A DNA stretch of 13,895 bases. Source: Gemmatimonadales bacterium. GTDB lineage: Bacteria > Gemmatimonadota > Gemmatimonadetes > Gemmatimonadales > GWC2-71-9. The translations under genes and the position numbers were made by a program. The DNA lies in contig JAICPP010000069.1 of assembly GCA_025929805.1 (NCBI GenBank), positions 1 through 13,895 on the forward strand, read 5' to 3'. Below the pieces are notes generated by a model. The model saw only the letters and a program-made list of their open reading frames with translations, was not told where the DNA came from and searched no databases. Below are positions 6,669 through 13,895 of this stretch, one piece after another. Numbering within the stretch: position 1 is the stretch's first letter; the number at the start of each line of letters is the position of its first letter.

Positions 6669-7490
6669 GTGAAGCCACGCCGCGGCTACATCGTTCCGGT
6701 AGGTGGAGCCGAAGAAAAGATCGGCGCGCTGGCCATTCTCCGGCGGTTCGCCGACCTGTGTGGCGGCAGCAACTGCAGCATCGCGATCATCCCCACCGCG
6801 TCCATGCAGAGCGAGACCGGCGGCCGCTACGAGAAGATCTTTACCGATCTGGGCGTCCGAGATGCCCGGGTCATTCCTATCGCGCATCGAGCCGATTGCG
6901 AAAAGCGGGAGTGGCTGGACGTGCTCGATGAGGTAAACGGCGTCTTCCTCACCGGGGGCAACCAGCTACGGCTGAGCACCATGATCGGAGGCACCCCCGT
7001 CGCCAAGAAGCTTCGGCTCCGGAATGCCGAAGGGATGCACGTGGCCGGCACCTCGGCAGGCGCGGCGTTTCTGTGCGAGCACATGATCGCCTTCGGTAAG
7101 GAAGGGGCCTCACCGCGAGCCCGCAACGTGACCCTGGCCCCGGGTCTCGGACTCACCAACCGGATCATCATCGACCAGCACTTTCGGCAGCGAGATCGGC
7201 TGGGACGGTTGTTGACCGCTCTCGCATACAACCCCTTTGCCATCGGCATCGGTCTGGATGAGGACACCGCCGGCTTCATTGCGCCGGACGAGACCCTGGA
7301 GGTGGTGGGGAGTGGCGCACTGACCATCGTCGATCCATCCGGCCTGGAGTTTTCCTCCATGGCGCGGGTCCGGAAGAACGACGCGGTGTGCCTGATCGGG
7401 CTCAAGTTGCACATCCTGGATCAAGGCTCGACCTTCAACCTGCATACCCGGGTGGCCGCGGCGGCGCCGGTGATTGCTAAAAGAGTTTAG
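6669..7490 (+). CDS. cphB: Cyanophycinase
   Basis: This 273-residue S51-family serine exopeptidase hydrolyses cyanophycin to beta-Asp-Arg dipeptides in the cytoplasm. The nucleophile is S129 in AGTSAGAAF. The other catalytic residues are H171 (DQHFRQRDRLGRL) and E198 (GLDEDTAG). These fall three residues before the catalytic Ser132, His174 and Glu201 described for Synechocystis CphB, and the substrate-binding D169, Q170, R175 and R180 keep the same offset. The length fits the family (about 270). The start is GTG 6669, preceded by AAAGGGA. A TTG at 6621 is in frame but adds 16 unsupported residues. The gap to the dihaem cytochrome is 63 bases. It holds TTGGCA at 6621-6626, a possible -35 with only a poor -10, so the gene may be read from the upstream operon or have its own promoter. 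Confidence 0.95.
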   Translation: MKPRRGYIVPVGGAEEKIGALAILRRFADLCGGSNCSIAIIPTASMQSETGGRYEKIFTDLGVRDARVIPIAHRADCEKREWLDVLDEVNGVFLTGGNQLRLSTMIGGTPVAKKLRLRNAEGMHVAGTSAGAAFLCEHMIAFGKEGASPRARNVTLAPGLGLTNRIIIDQHFRQRDRLGRLLTALAYNPFAIGIGLDEDTAGFIAPDETLEVVGSGALTIVDPSGLEFSSMARVRKNDAVCLIGLKLHILDQGSTFNLHTRVAAAAPVIAKRV

Positions 7491-7610
7491 GAAGCGGGGA
7501 GGGCGGGAAGGCGGGGAAGTGGAAAACGCGCGGAAGCGCGGGGACCGCGGCAAGTAGAAACGGAATCTGAGTAGATCGCTGCTTCCCCGCTTCCCATCTT
7601 CCCCGCTTCC
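7490..7610. repeat. G-rich arm and two tandem C-rich arms forming alternative hairpins before cphA
   Basis: GGAAGCGGGGA (7490-7500, starting at the last base of the cphB stop) is exactly complementary to TCCCCGCTTCC at 7584-7594 and to a second copy at 7600-7610. The second copy results from a 16-base tandem duplication. Only one copy can pair with the left arm at a time. Between the arms are more G-rich near-repeats (GGCGGGAAGGCGGGGAAG at 7502-7519). The structure separates cphB from cphA and ends 19 bases before the cphA start. It may act as an attenuator or transcript-stabilising stem, or may simply be low-complexity spacer. Confidence 0.6.
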
Positions 7611-7629
7611 CATCTGTTACGGAGATGTA

Positions 7630-10422
7630 ATGCGCATCCTCGATAACGCGGTATTTGTCGGACCCAGCCTGTACGCCCACTTCCCCGTCATTCGGCTGGA
7701 CATCGATCTCGGGCCGCTGGAGGATTGGCCGTCAGGCAAGCTGGGGCCCGGATTCACCGAGCCTCTGATTGCTGCACTGCCGGGGCTCAAGGATCACGGC
7801 TGCTCCTACGGCAAGCCCGGTGGTTTCGTGCGCCGGCTGACCGAGGGCGAGGGCACCTGGATGGGCCACATCCTGGAGCATGTGGCGCTCGAGCTCCAGA
7901 ATGTCGCCGGCGAAACGGTCACGTTCGGGAAGACCCGGTCTCGCGGCCCCAAGGGTCACTACTACGTCGTGTACCAGTACGAGCAGGAGGACGTGGGCGT
8001 CGAGGCCGGCCGGCTGGCCCTGACGCTGCTGCACTCGATCCTGGCACCGGAGCTGCGCCCTGACAGCTCGGTTCCTCCGGGATTCGACTTTGCCGCCGAA
8101 CGGGATGAGTTCATTCGCTTTGCCCAGCGCCGCGCCCTGGGCCCGAGCACCATGGCCCTGGTGCGCGCGGCAGACGAACGGCGAATCCCCTGGATCCGGC
8201 TGAACGAGCAGAGCCTGATCCAGTTCGGCCATGGCCGCTATCAGCAGCGGATCCAGGCGACCGTCACCAGCCGCACCCCCCACATTGCGGTCGAGCTCGC
8301 CTCCGACAAGGAAGAAACCAACCGCATCCTGGGAAACCTGGGCCTGCCGGTACCCCAGCAGCGGCTGGTCCAGACGGCGGATGACGCGGCCGCCGCCGCG
8401 GAGAAGATCGGCTACCCGGTGGTGGTGAAGCCCTACAACGCCAATCACGGGCGGGGGATCACCGTCCATCTCACCACCGCGGACCAGGTCCGCAATGCAT
8501 TCGCGGTCGCCCGGGAGCATAGCCGCAGCGTCATCATCGAGAGCTTCATCGTGGGCGAGGACCACCGGATGCTGGTGATCAACGGCGAGCTGATCGCCGT
8601 GGCCAAACGGGTTCCCGGCCATGTGGTGGGCGATGGCGTGCACACCATCGAGGAGCTGGTCGAGCAGGTGAACCAGGACCCCCGCCGCGGAGTGGGTCAC
8701 GAAAAGGTGCTCACCCGGCTGGAGTTCGACCATCAGGCCGATACCCTGCTGGCTCGTCGGGGCTATACCCGGCAGACCATTCCTCCCAGCGGAGAGCAGG
8801 TCTACCTGCGAGCCACCGGCAACCTGTCCACCGGCGGCACCGCCACCGACATGACCGATCTGGTCCACCCCGACAACATCGAGATGGCCGTACGCGCGGT
8901 GAAGGCGATCGGCCTGGATGTGGGCGGCGTTGACTTCCTCAGCACCGACATCACCGAGTCCTACAAGGAGATCGGGGGAGCCATCTGCGAGGTGAACGCG
9001 GCGCCCGGATTTCGGATGCACATGGCCCCCAGCGAAGGCAGGCCGCGCGATGTGGGCGGTGCGGTGATGGACATGCTGTTCCCGCCCGGCACGCCCAGCC
9101 GGATCCCGATTGCTGCCGTGACCGGAACCAACGGGAAGACCACGACAGCCCGCATGCTGGCGCACATCCATAAGCTGGCCGGCCACCACGTCGGGCTGAC
9201 CTCGACGGACGGGGTGTACATCGACGGCCAGCGCACCGTGGCCGGAGACATGACCGGTCCCCTGGCCACCCGCATGGTGTTGAGCGACCCGGCAGTGGAT
9301 GTGGCGGTGCTGGAGATCGCGCGGGGAGGTCTGCTCCGGGCAGGAATGGGGGTGAGGCACTGCGATGTGGGAGCGGTGCTCAATGTCAAAGCGGATCACC
9401 TGGGGTTGCGCGGCATCGGCACGCTGGGCCAGCTCGCCGAGGTCAAGCGAATCGTGGTCGAGGTTGCGCGCGACACCGCCATCCTCAACGCAGACGATCC
9501 GCTCTGCCTCAAGATGGCCGACTACACCCAAGCCAAGCAGCTGTGCTATGTCACCATGGACCCCTCCCACGAGCTGGTGCGGGAGCACATCCAGGAAGGA
9601 GGCCGCGGCGTCGTCCTGGAATCGGGCATCAAGGGACACATGATCACGCTCTACGATCACGGCGCTCACATCCCGCTGCTGTGGACTCATCTGATCCCCG
9701 CCACGCTGGAAGGCCGAGCGATGCACAACGTCCAGAACGCCATGTTCGCCGCCGCTATGGCATTCAGCCTGGGGCTCAAGCTGGAAGACATCCGCCACGG
9801 CCTTCGCACCTTCGACACGACGTTCTTCCAGGCACCGGGACGGATGAACATCTACGACGAGCATCCCTTCAAGGTGATTCTGGACTATGGCCACAACCCG
9901 GCGGCGGTAGAGGCCATGTGCCAGCTGGTGAAGCGGCTCGATGTTCAGGGACGACGCCTGTGTGTGCTGGCGGCTCCGGGGGATCGGCGAGACGAGGACG
10001 TTGCGGAGATTGGCCGGATCGCGGCCGGGCATTTCGACCACTACATCTGCCGGCGGGACGACCAGCTTCGGGGCCGGAAGCCCGACGAGGTACCCAAGCT
10101 GCTCCGGGACGCGTTGCTGGCCAATGGCATTGCCGCCGACCGAATCCAGATGATCCCGGACGAGCAGATGGCGGTGGACGCCGCACTCCGGGAGGCCACT
10201 GCCGGCGATCTCGTCCTGATCTTTGCCGACGCGATTACCCGGACCTGGAAGCAGGTCATCCAGTTCCGGCCCGAGGCGGCGCCGCGCCCGGTCGAGCGGG
10301 TCAGGATCTCCCAACCGGAGCTGGCAGTGGCTCTATCCCACGACGGCCTGGAGGATCCCCGCCGCGAGTTCGTTCGCGATTCGCGGGGGGTGAGGATAGC
10401 GCGGGAAGAAGCAGAGGATTGA
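7630..10422 (+). CDS. cphA: Cyanophycin synthetase (CphA1-type, all three domains)
   Basis: This 930-residue enzyme makes multi-L-arginyl-poly-L-aspartate from Asp, Arg and ATP. The N-domain (about 1-160) opens MRILDNAVFVGP, matching the usual CphA start. It holds HILEHVALE (H80, E83, H84, E88), the HxxEHxxxE site associated with primer-generating hydrolysis in some CphA1 enzymes. The linker reads FGHGRYQQRIQAT. The ATP-grasp domain (about 215-480) extends the Asp backbone and shows YPVVVKPYNANHGRGIT (262-278, K267) and EVNAAPGFRMH (E454, N456). The Mur-ligase domain (about 490-890), which adds Arg to the Asp side chain, has P-loop GTNGKTT (499-505), EIARGGLLRAGMG, DYGHNPAAV and APGDRRDED. 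No key residue is visibly lost. The length is slightly above that of typical cyanobacterial CphA because of a charged C-terminal tail. The ATG start has CGGAG five bases upstream. Confidence 0.95.
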   Translation: MRILDNAVFVGPSLYAHFPVIRLDIDLGPLEDWPSGKLGPGFTEPLIAALPGLKDHGCSYGKPGGFVRRLTEGEGTWMGHILEHVALELQNVAGETVTFGKTRSRGPKGHYYVVYQYEQEDVGVEAGRLALTLLHSILAPELRPDSSVPPGFDFAAERDEFIRFAQRRALGPSTMALVRAADERRIPWIRLNEQSLIQFGHGRYQQRIQATVTSRTPHIAVELASDKEETNRILGNLGLPVPQQRLVQTADDAAAAAEKIGYPVVVKPYNANHGRGITVHLTTADQVRNAFAVAREHSRSVIIESFIVGEDHRMLVINGELIAVAKRVPGHVVGDGVHTIEELVEQVNQDPRRGVGHEKVLTRLEFDHQADTLLARRGYTRQTIPPSGEQVYLRATGNLSTGGTATDMTDLVHPDNIEMAVRAVKAIGLDVGGVDFLSTDITESYKEIGGAICEVNAAPGFRMHMAPSEGRPRDVGGAVMDMLFPPGTPSRIPIAAVTGTNGKTTTARMLAHIHKLAGHHVGLTSTDGVYIDGQRTVAGDMTGPLATRMVLSDPAVDVAVLEIARGGLLRAGMGVRHCDVGAVLNVKADHLGLRGIGTLGQLAEVKRIVVEVARDTAILNADDPLCLKMADYTQAKQLCYVTMDPSHELVREHIQEGGRGVVLESGIKGHMITLYDHGAHIPLLWTHLIPATLEGRAMHNVQNAMFAAAMAFSLGLKLEDIRHGLRTFDTTFFQAPGRMNIYDEHPFKVILDYGHNPAAVEAMCQLVKRLDVQGRRLCVLAAPGDRRDEDVAEIGRIAAGHFDHYICRRDDQLRGRKPDEVPKLLRDALLANGIAADRIQMIPDEQMAVDAALREATAGDLVLIFADAITRTWKQVIQFRPEAAPRPVERVRISQPELAVALSHDGLEDPRREFVRDSRGVRIAREEAED

Positions 10423-10430
10423 GGGTGGTA

Positions 10431-10511
10431 GTCATTGCGAGGGCGAAGCCCGAAGCAATCCCGATGCGACCCTGCAAGATTGCTTCGGCCACTGCGTTGC
10501 CTCGCAACGAC
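10431..10511. repeat. Inverted pair of the dispersed repeat between convergent synthetase genes
   Basis: The left arm (10431-10460) runs from GTCATTGCGAGG to CGAAGCAATC. The right arm (10478-10511) runs from GATTGCTTCGG to CCTCGCAACGAC. The two arms are near-complementary across their ends, separated by about 17 bases. They are the same family as the copies at 478-590, here arranged head to head. The pair fills most of the 114-base gap between the two convergent cphA genes and could form a long hairpin in either transcript, serving as a bidirectional transcript end. There is no T-run, so factor-independent termination is uncertain. Confidence 0.8.
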
Positions 10512-10536
10512 TGCCGCGTAGCCGAGCCTACTTCGG

Positions 10537-13194
10537 TTATCCCCTGGTCCGGAGAGGGCCAAGCTGATTTAGAACCGAGGGCACGTTGTCGGCCAGGATG
10601 ACCACCAGGTCCCGGTCGCGCATGAGTTGAATGCCGCGGGCAACCGCATCGGTCTCGGTATACACCAGCTCGATCTGTTCGGCCGCAAGCCCGGCATCCG
10701 TCAGCCCTTGGGTGATCAGCCCGGCGATCTCACCCGGGCCGCGTCCCCGCCGATCCGAGTCTTCCTTAACGATGACATGATCCAGCCCGCCGCACCGCCG
10801 ACCCACCTCCCGTAGGTCTTCATCCCGGCGGTCACCCGGAACCGTCAGCACTCCGATCCGCCGGTGGGCGGGAGTGCGCCGCACCAGGTCCATGAGCCCC
10901 TCGACCGCGGCGGCGTTATGGGCGTAATCCACCAGGACCTGACCTCCCTGGACCGGGAGCAGATTGAGCCGGCCCGGAGTCAACGAAGGCGACGGAAAGA
11001 AGGACAGGAGGCCGGCCTGGATTTCCTGGTAGCGCATCCCCTGAACGAAAGCGGCCGCAATGGCGGCTAGTACGTTGCCGAACTGAAAGCGGGCCGCGCC
11101 CTCCAACGTCAGCGGGACGTCGCGCACGGCGGCGATCGGGATGCACAGGCGCCCCCGCCGGATCACGAAGGTGTCGTTCTCGATGAGCGTAGCGGTTCCC
11201 CCTTCGGCCAAATGGCCCTCCACCAGGGGATTGGTATCCTGCATGGCGGTGGAGAACAGCACTGTATCGCCTCGAGTGCGCTCCGCCATGGCATAGACCA
11301 GGGGCTCGTCCGCGTTGAGCACCGCGTGTCCCCGGCGCTTCACCACCGCGGGGACCACGCTCTTTACCTCGGCCAATTGCTCGATGGTGTTGATTCCGCC
11401 GAGCCCCAGATGATCGGGCGCCACGTTGAGGACGATACCGACATCACACTCTTCGAAGCCCAGGCCCGAGCGCAGGAGACCCCCTCTTGCCGTCTCCAAC
11501 ACGGCGATATCCACGGTCGGGTTGGAGAGGATGACGTTAGCCGCAAACGGGCCGGTCATATCGCCCTGCACCACCTGCCGGTTCTGCAGGTAGATGCCGT
11601 CCGTGGTAGTAAATCCGACGGTATGGCCAATCGACCGGAAGAGATGGGCGATTAACCGCGTCGTCGTGGTTTTGCCGTTGGTTCCGGTGACCGCGATGAT
11701 GGGGATCGTCGCATCGGAGGTCGAGGGGAACAGCATGTCGAGGATTGCCCCAGCCACGTTGCGCGGCTTGCCCTCGACCGGATGGGTGTGCATCCGAATT
11801 CCGGGGGCGGCGTTGACCTCGATGATCACCGCACCGTTCTTCTGAAACGGCACGGTGATGTCCGGAGTCAGGACGTCCAGACCAGCGATGTCCAATCCGA
11901 TCACGTTGGCAGCCATCTCACACGCGGTCACATTGTCGGGGTGAATCTCGTCGGTCCGGTCTATGGAGGTTCCGCCGGTCGACAGATTGGCGGTGGGCCG
12001 AAGCAAGGTCCGCTCCCCGCGGTCCGGGACCGTATCCAGGGTGCGGCCGCTTCGGCTCAAGAACTCCACCGTGACATCGTCCACCGGAATCCGGGTCAGG
12101 CTCCTGTAGTGACCGTCCCCTCGCCGCGGGTCGGCGTTTGCCTGATCGATCAACTCGCGAACGGTGTGCTCCCCGTCGCCGGTGACATGAGCCGGCACCC
12201 GTTCGGCCACCGCAACCACCTTCCCGTCAACCACCAGCACCCGGAAGTCACGGCCCTCCACGTAGCGCTCCACCAGGAGCTCGGAGTATGTGCCCGACAA
12301 CCTGGTCCAGGCTTCGCGGAGGGCGGCCTCGTCCGGCAAGCTCGGCGAAATTCCCTGCCCTTGATTGCCGGCCAGCGGCTTGAGCAGCACCGGGAATCCG
12401 ACTAGGCGTGCTATCGCCAGGGCCTGGTCGATCCGATCCGCGACGGCTCCGCCCGGCACGGAGAGTCCGATGCCGTGCAGCATGCGCTTGGTCTGGTCCT
12501 TATTCTGGGCGATGTCGACGGCGATGATGCTGGTGTGATCGCAGGTCGTGGCCTGGATGCGGCGGAGGTTCCGCCCCTGGCCCAGCTGGACCAGTGAGCG
12601 GCGATCCAACCGGCGGACCGGAATGCCGCGTCGACGGGCCTCCTCCACTAGAACGGCTGTGGAGGGTCCCAGCCGCGCGCGCTCCCAGGTACGGCGCAGG
12701 CTGGCGAGCACTTCGGCTGCGTTGAAATCGGATGCCCCAATGCAGGCTCGAACCAGCCCAACCGCCTGACGCATACTTTCGAGGCCAAGCTCCTCCTCCT
12801 CATACTCCACGATCACCCACCAGATGCCGGCATCTCCCGAGGGCACTACCCTGCCGTAATCCATTGGACTGCCTGCCAAGGTCTGGAGCTCGAGCGCAAC
12901 GTGCTCGAGGACATGGGGCCACCCCGTGCCTTCATGCAGGCGCTCTACAAAGCCACCGGGACGGTTCCGGGAACAGGGGTGGGTCTGCAGGCTGGGCAGA
13001 ACCGAAAGAAGACGCTCGGTAAAGCCGGGAATGTCGAGTGTGCTCAGAACCTCGAGGCTCCCCAGCCTGACATCACACGCGATGACCGGAGCCAGGCGCC
13101 AGTAGTTGGGACCCCGGAGAGCGCGGAGACGTGTAATCTCCAGTTGAGCTGGATCGAGGGACGGAGAGTCCGCCGTCAGGCTTGGCTGTGTCAT
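10537..13194 (-). CDS. cphA: Second cyanophycin synthetase, diverged full-length paralogue
   Basis: This 885-residue paralogue of the upstream synthetase keeps all three domains. The N-domain (about 18-170) contains RGPNYW and HVLEHVALE (H94, E97, H98, E102). The linker is LGQGRNLRRIQAT (204-216). The ATP-grasp domain has FPVLLKPLAGNQGQGIS (267-283, K272) and EVNAAPGIRMH. The Mur-ligase domain has P-loop GTNGKTTTT (from 504), ETARGGLLRSGLG, DYAHNAAAV and VPGDRRDED. The intact P-loop argues against CphA2, the cyanobacterial form with a non-functional Mur domain. The ATP-grasp loop has Gln where the first enzyme has His and Arg (NQGQG versus NHGRG). The ATG 13194 adds about 17 residues before the position where CphA normally starts. 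The only strong Shine-Dalgarno, AGGAGG at 13220-13215, lies 20 bases upstream, too far for direct use. Its 5' end faces the third ligase. Confidence 0.92.
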   Translation of the reverse strand: MTQPSLTADSPSLDPAQLEITRLRALRGPNYWRLAPVIACDVRLGSLEVLSTLDIPGFTERLLSVLPSLQTHPCSRNRPGGFVERLHEGTGWPHVLEHVALELQTLAGSPMDYGRVVPSGDAGIWWVIVEYEEEELGLESMRQAVGLVRACIGASDFNAAEVLASLRRTWERARLGPSTAVLVEEARRRGIPVRRLDRRSLVQLGQGRNLRRIQATTCDHTSIIAVDIAQNKDQTKRMLHGIGLSVPGGAVADRIDQALAIARLVGFPVLLKPLAGNQGQGISPSLPDEAALREAWTRLSGTYSELLVERYVEGRDFRVLVVDGKVVAVAERVPAHVTGDGEHTVRELIDQANADPRRGDGHYRSLTRIPVDDVTVEFLSRSGRTLDTVPDRGERTLLRPTANLSTGGTSIDRTDEIHPDNVTACEMAANVIGLDIAGLDVLTPDITVPFQKNGAVIIEVNAAPGIRMHTHPVEGKPRNVAGAILDMLFPSTSDATIPIIAVTGTNGKTTTTRLIAHLFRSIGHTVGFTTTDGIYLQNRQVVQGDMTGPFAANVILSNPTVDIAVLETARGGLLRSGLGFEECDVGIVLNVAPDHLGLGGINTIEQLAEVKSVVPAVVKRRGHAVLNADEPLVYAMAERTRGDTVLFSTAMQDTNPLVEGHLAEGGTATLIENDTFVIRRGRLCIPIAAVRDVPLTLEGAARFQFGNVLAAIAAAFVQGMRYQEIQAGLLSFFPSPSLTPGRLNLLPVQGGQVLVDYAHNAAAVEGLMDLVRRTPAHRRIGVLTVPGDRRDEDLREVGRRCGGLDHVIVKEDSDRRGRGPGEIAGLITQGLTDAGLAAEQIELVYTETDAVARGIQLMRDRDLVVILADNVPSVLNQLGPLRTRG

Positions 13195-13275
13195 TGTTCT
13201 GCTGAGGGGTAAAGCCTCCTGGCGTCTCCCACTCGTAGCGTGCGCGGGACACCAGAGTCGGCTCTCGAACCTCTA

Positions 13276-13288
13276 GCGTCGGTGACGC
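13276..13288. promoter_or_regulatory. Palindrome in the divergent promoter region
   Basis: GCGTC-GGT-GACGC is a perfect 5-base inverted repeat around three bases. It lies between the second synthetase (minus strand, start 13194) and the third ligase (plus strand, start 13344). The 149-base spacer must hold both promoters, but no convincing -35/-10 pair is visible for either. The palindrome is short and could be a repressor half-site pair or chance. Confidence 0.25.
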
Positions 13289-13343
13289 AACACACAGTGA
13301 CCGGGACTGGCTCATTATGCCCGCCGAACTAGAATTCCGCCCC

Positions 13344-13895
13344 ATGCAGGTACTCGACTCCCGCCGGCTCACCGGCCCCGGCCTCCTGCTGGATGGACCG
13401 GGAGCCGTCCTCGAGGTAAGACTCGAAGAGTCGGCGCTCCCCGCAGCCGTAGCGGCGTGGGAGAAGGCGGCGCGCCGTCTGCTCCAGGCGGTGGGTTGGC
13501 CTAACGAGCGTCTGGCCTCTCGAACCTTTGCGGGTGGCGTCAGTCTGGCGCTCACCGCCCCAATCGATGGGCTGTACTCGGCGGCCGAGCTGAACGAGCG
13601 GGCCTGGGCTGCAGCGGTGGCGGAGCTACGGGGTGAAAAGTCGCCCGATCTCAAAGCGGCGATCGCCGCCATTCTGGATGAGATCGAATCGGAGAGAAAC
13701 CCGGTTCTGGCGGGCATTGCTCGGGGAGCTCAGTCGCGCGGGCTCACTTTCCTCAGCGGCGAAGATCTGATCTCGGTCGGCTCCGGCCGAGGCGCCTTGT
13801 TGTGGCAGGTCGGAGCGCTCCCCAGGCTCGAGCAGGTCGACTGGGAAGCCGCATCGGATATCCCCATCGCGCTGGTAACCGGCTCCAATGGCAAA
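13344..13895 (+). CDS. CphA-related Mur-ligase-family protein lacking ATP-grasp domain (cut by window edge)
   Basis: The first 184 residues are visible. The start MQVLDSRRLTGP aligns with the CphA start pattern (MRILDNAVFVGP in the first enzyme), which selects ATG 13344 over the in-frame ATG 13317. A degenerate CphA N-domain follows: ASRTFAGG aligns with CSRNRPGG of the second synthetase. DGLYSAAELNE (75-85) aligns with its HxxEH region, where only the Glu (E82) is kept and both His are gone. The linker RGLTFLSGEDLISVGSGRG (132-150) matches the CphA linker. Where CphA has about 270 residues of ATP-grasp, only about 20 residues follow before a Mur-ligase P-loop, VTGSNGK (178-184), where the window ends. 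It should activate a carboxylate with ATP and add an amine, but cannot extend an Asp backbone the way CphA does. The catalytic C-terminal half is not visible, so substrate and activity are open. Confidence 0.8.
   Translation, partial: MQVLDSRRLTGPGLLLDGPGAVLEVRLEESALPAAVAAWEKAARRLLQAVGWPNERLASRTFAGGVSLALTAPIDGLYSAAELNERAWAAAVAELRGEKSPDLKAAIAAILDEIESERNPVLAGIARGAQSRGLTFLSGEDLISVGSGRGALLWQVGALPRLEQVDWEAASDIPIALVTGSNGK

Noticed and set aside
7732..10314. An 860-codon open frame antisense to the first synthetase
   Set aside because: It lies wholly inside cphA, whose domains and motifs are intact. The antisense peptide is rich in His, Gly, Arg and Asp with no recognisable motif, as expected of a GC-rich shadow frame.
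10537..13194. Assignment of the second synthetase as CphA2 (beta-Asp-Arg polymerising form)
   Set aside because: CphA2 has a non-functional Mur domain, whereas this protein keeps GTNGKTTTT and the C-terminal Mur motifs. It is better described as a second full CphA.

Overview
The window is high-GC DNA (by eye roughly 65 percent) from a Gram-negative-type bacterium. It encodes a methyl-accepting chemotaxis protein, membrane-anchored or periplasmic c-type cytochromes and an M48 metalloprotease. It also has G+C-rich, low-complexity purine or pyrimidine spacers between genes. A Gemmatimonadota- or proteobacterium-like environmental organism would fit, but nothing in the window fixes the phylum.

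Left part (1-4100). The minus strand opens with the 5' end of leuS, cut by the window edge; its start faces a roughly 340-base spacer that holds dispersed GATTGCTTCG...CTCGCAATGAC repeats. The last repeat ends in a perfect 2 x 29 bp tandem duplication that touches the start of a chemotaxis receptor lacking a periplasmic sensor domain. A small M48 metalloprotease follows, with its Shine-Dalgarno inside a hairpin. Abutting it on the opposite strand is an EgtB/sulfatase-modifying-factor-like protein that has lost two of the three iron-binding histidines expected of the family.

Central part (4154-10422, plus strand). This is a cyanophycin-turnover locus: iadA (isoaspartyl dipeptidase), a small monohaem cytochrome c, a dihaem cytochrome c, cphB (cyanophycinase) and cphA (cyanophycin synthetase). 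The first three genes are joined by ATGA stop/start overlaps. CphA makes the Asp/Arg polymer from ATP, CphB cuts it to beta-Asp-Arg, and IadA splits the dipeptide to Asp and Arg, so synthesis and complete degradation are both encoded. The two cytochromes inside the cluster have no obvious role in cyanophycin metabolism. They share a duplicated haem domain.

Right part (10431-13895). A second full-length, diverged cyanophycin synthetase lies on the minus strand, convergent with the first; a large inverted pair of the dispersed repeat lies between them. Divergent from the second synthetase, and cut by the right edge, is a third CphA-related ligase. It keeps a degenerate CphA N-domain and the CphA linker motif, then runs almost directly into a Mur-ligase P-loop, so the ATP-grasp domain is missing.

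The part most likely to be new is this cluster: two complete synthetases, a third ligase without ATP-grasp, complete turnover enzymes, embedded cytochromes, and a possibly iron-free EgtB-like protein next door. It may make a cyanophycin variant or a modified Asp-backbone polymer.
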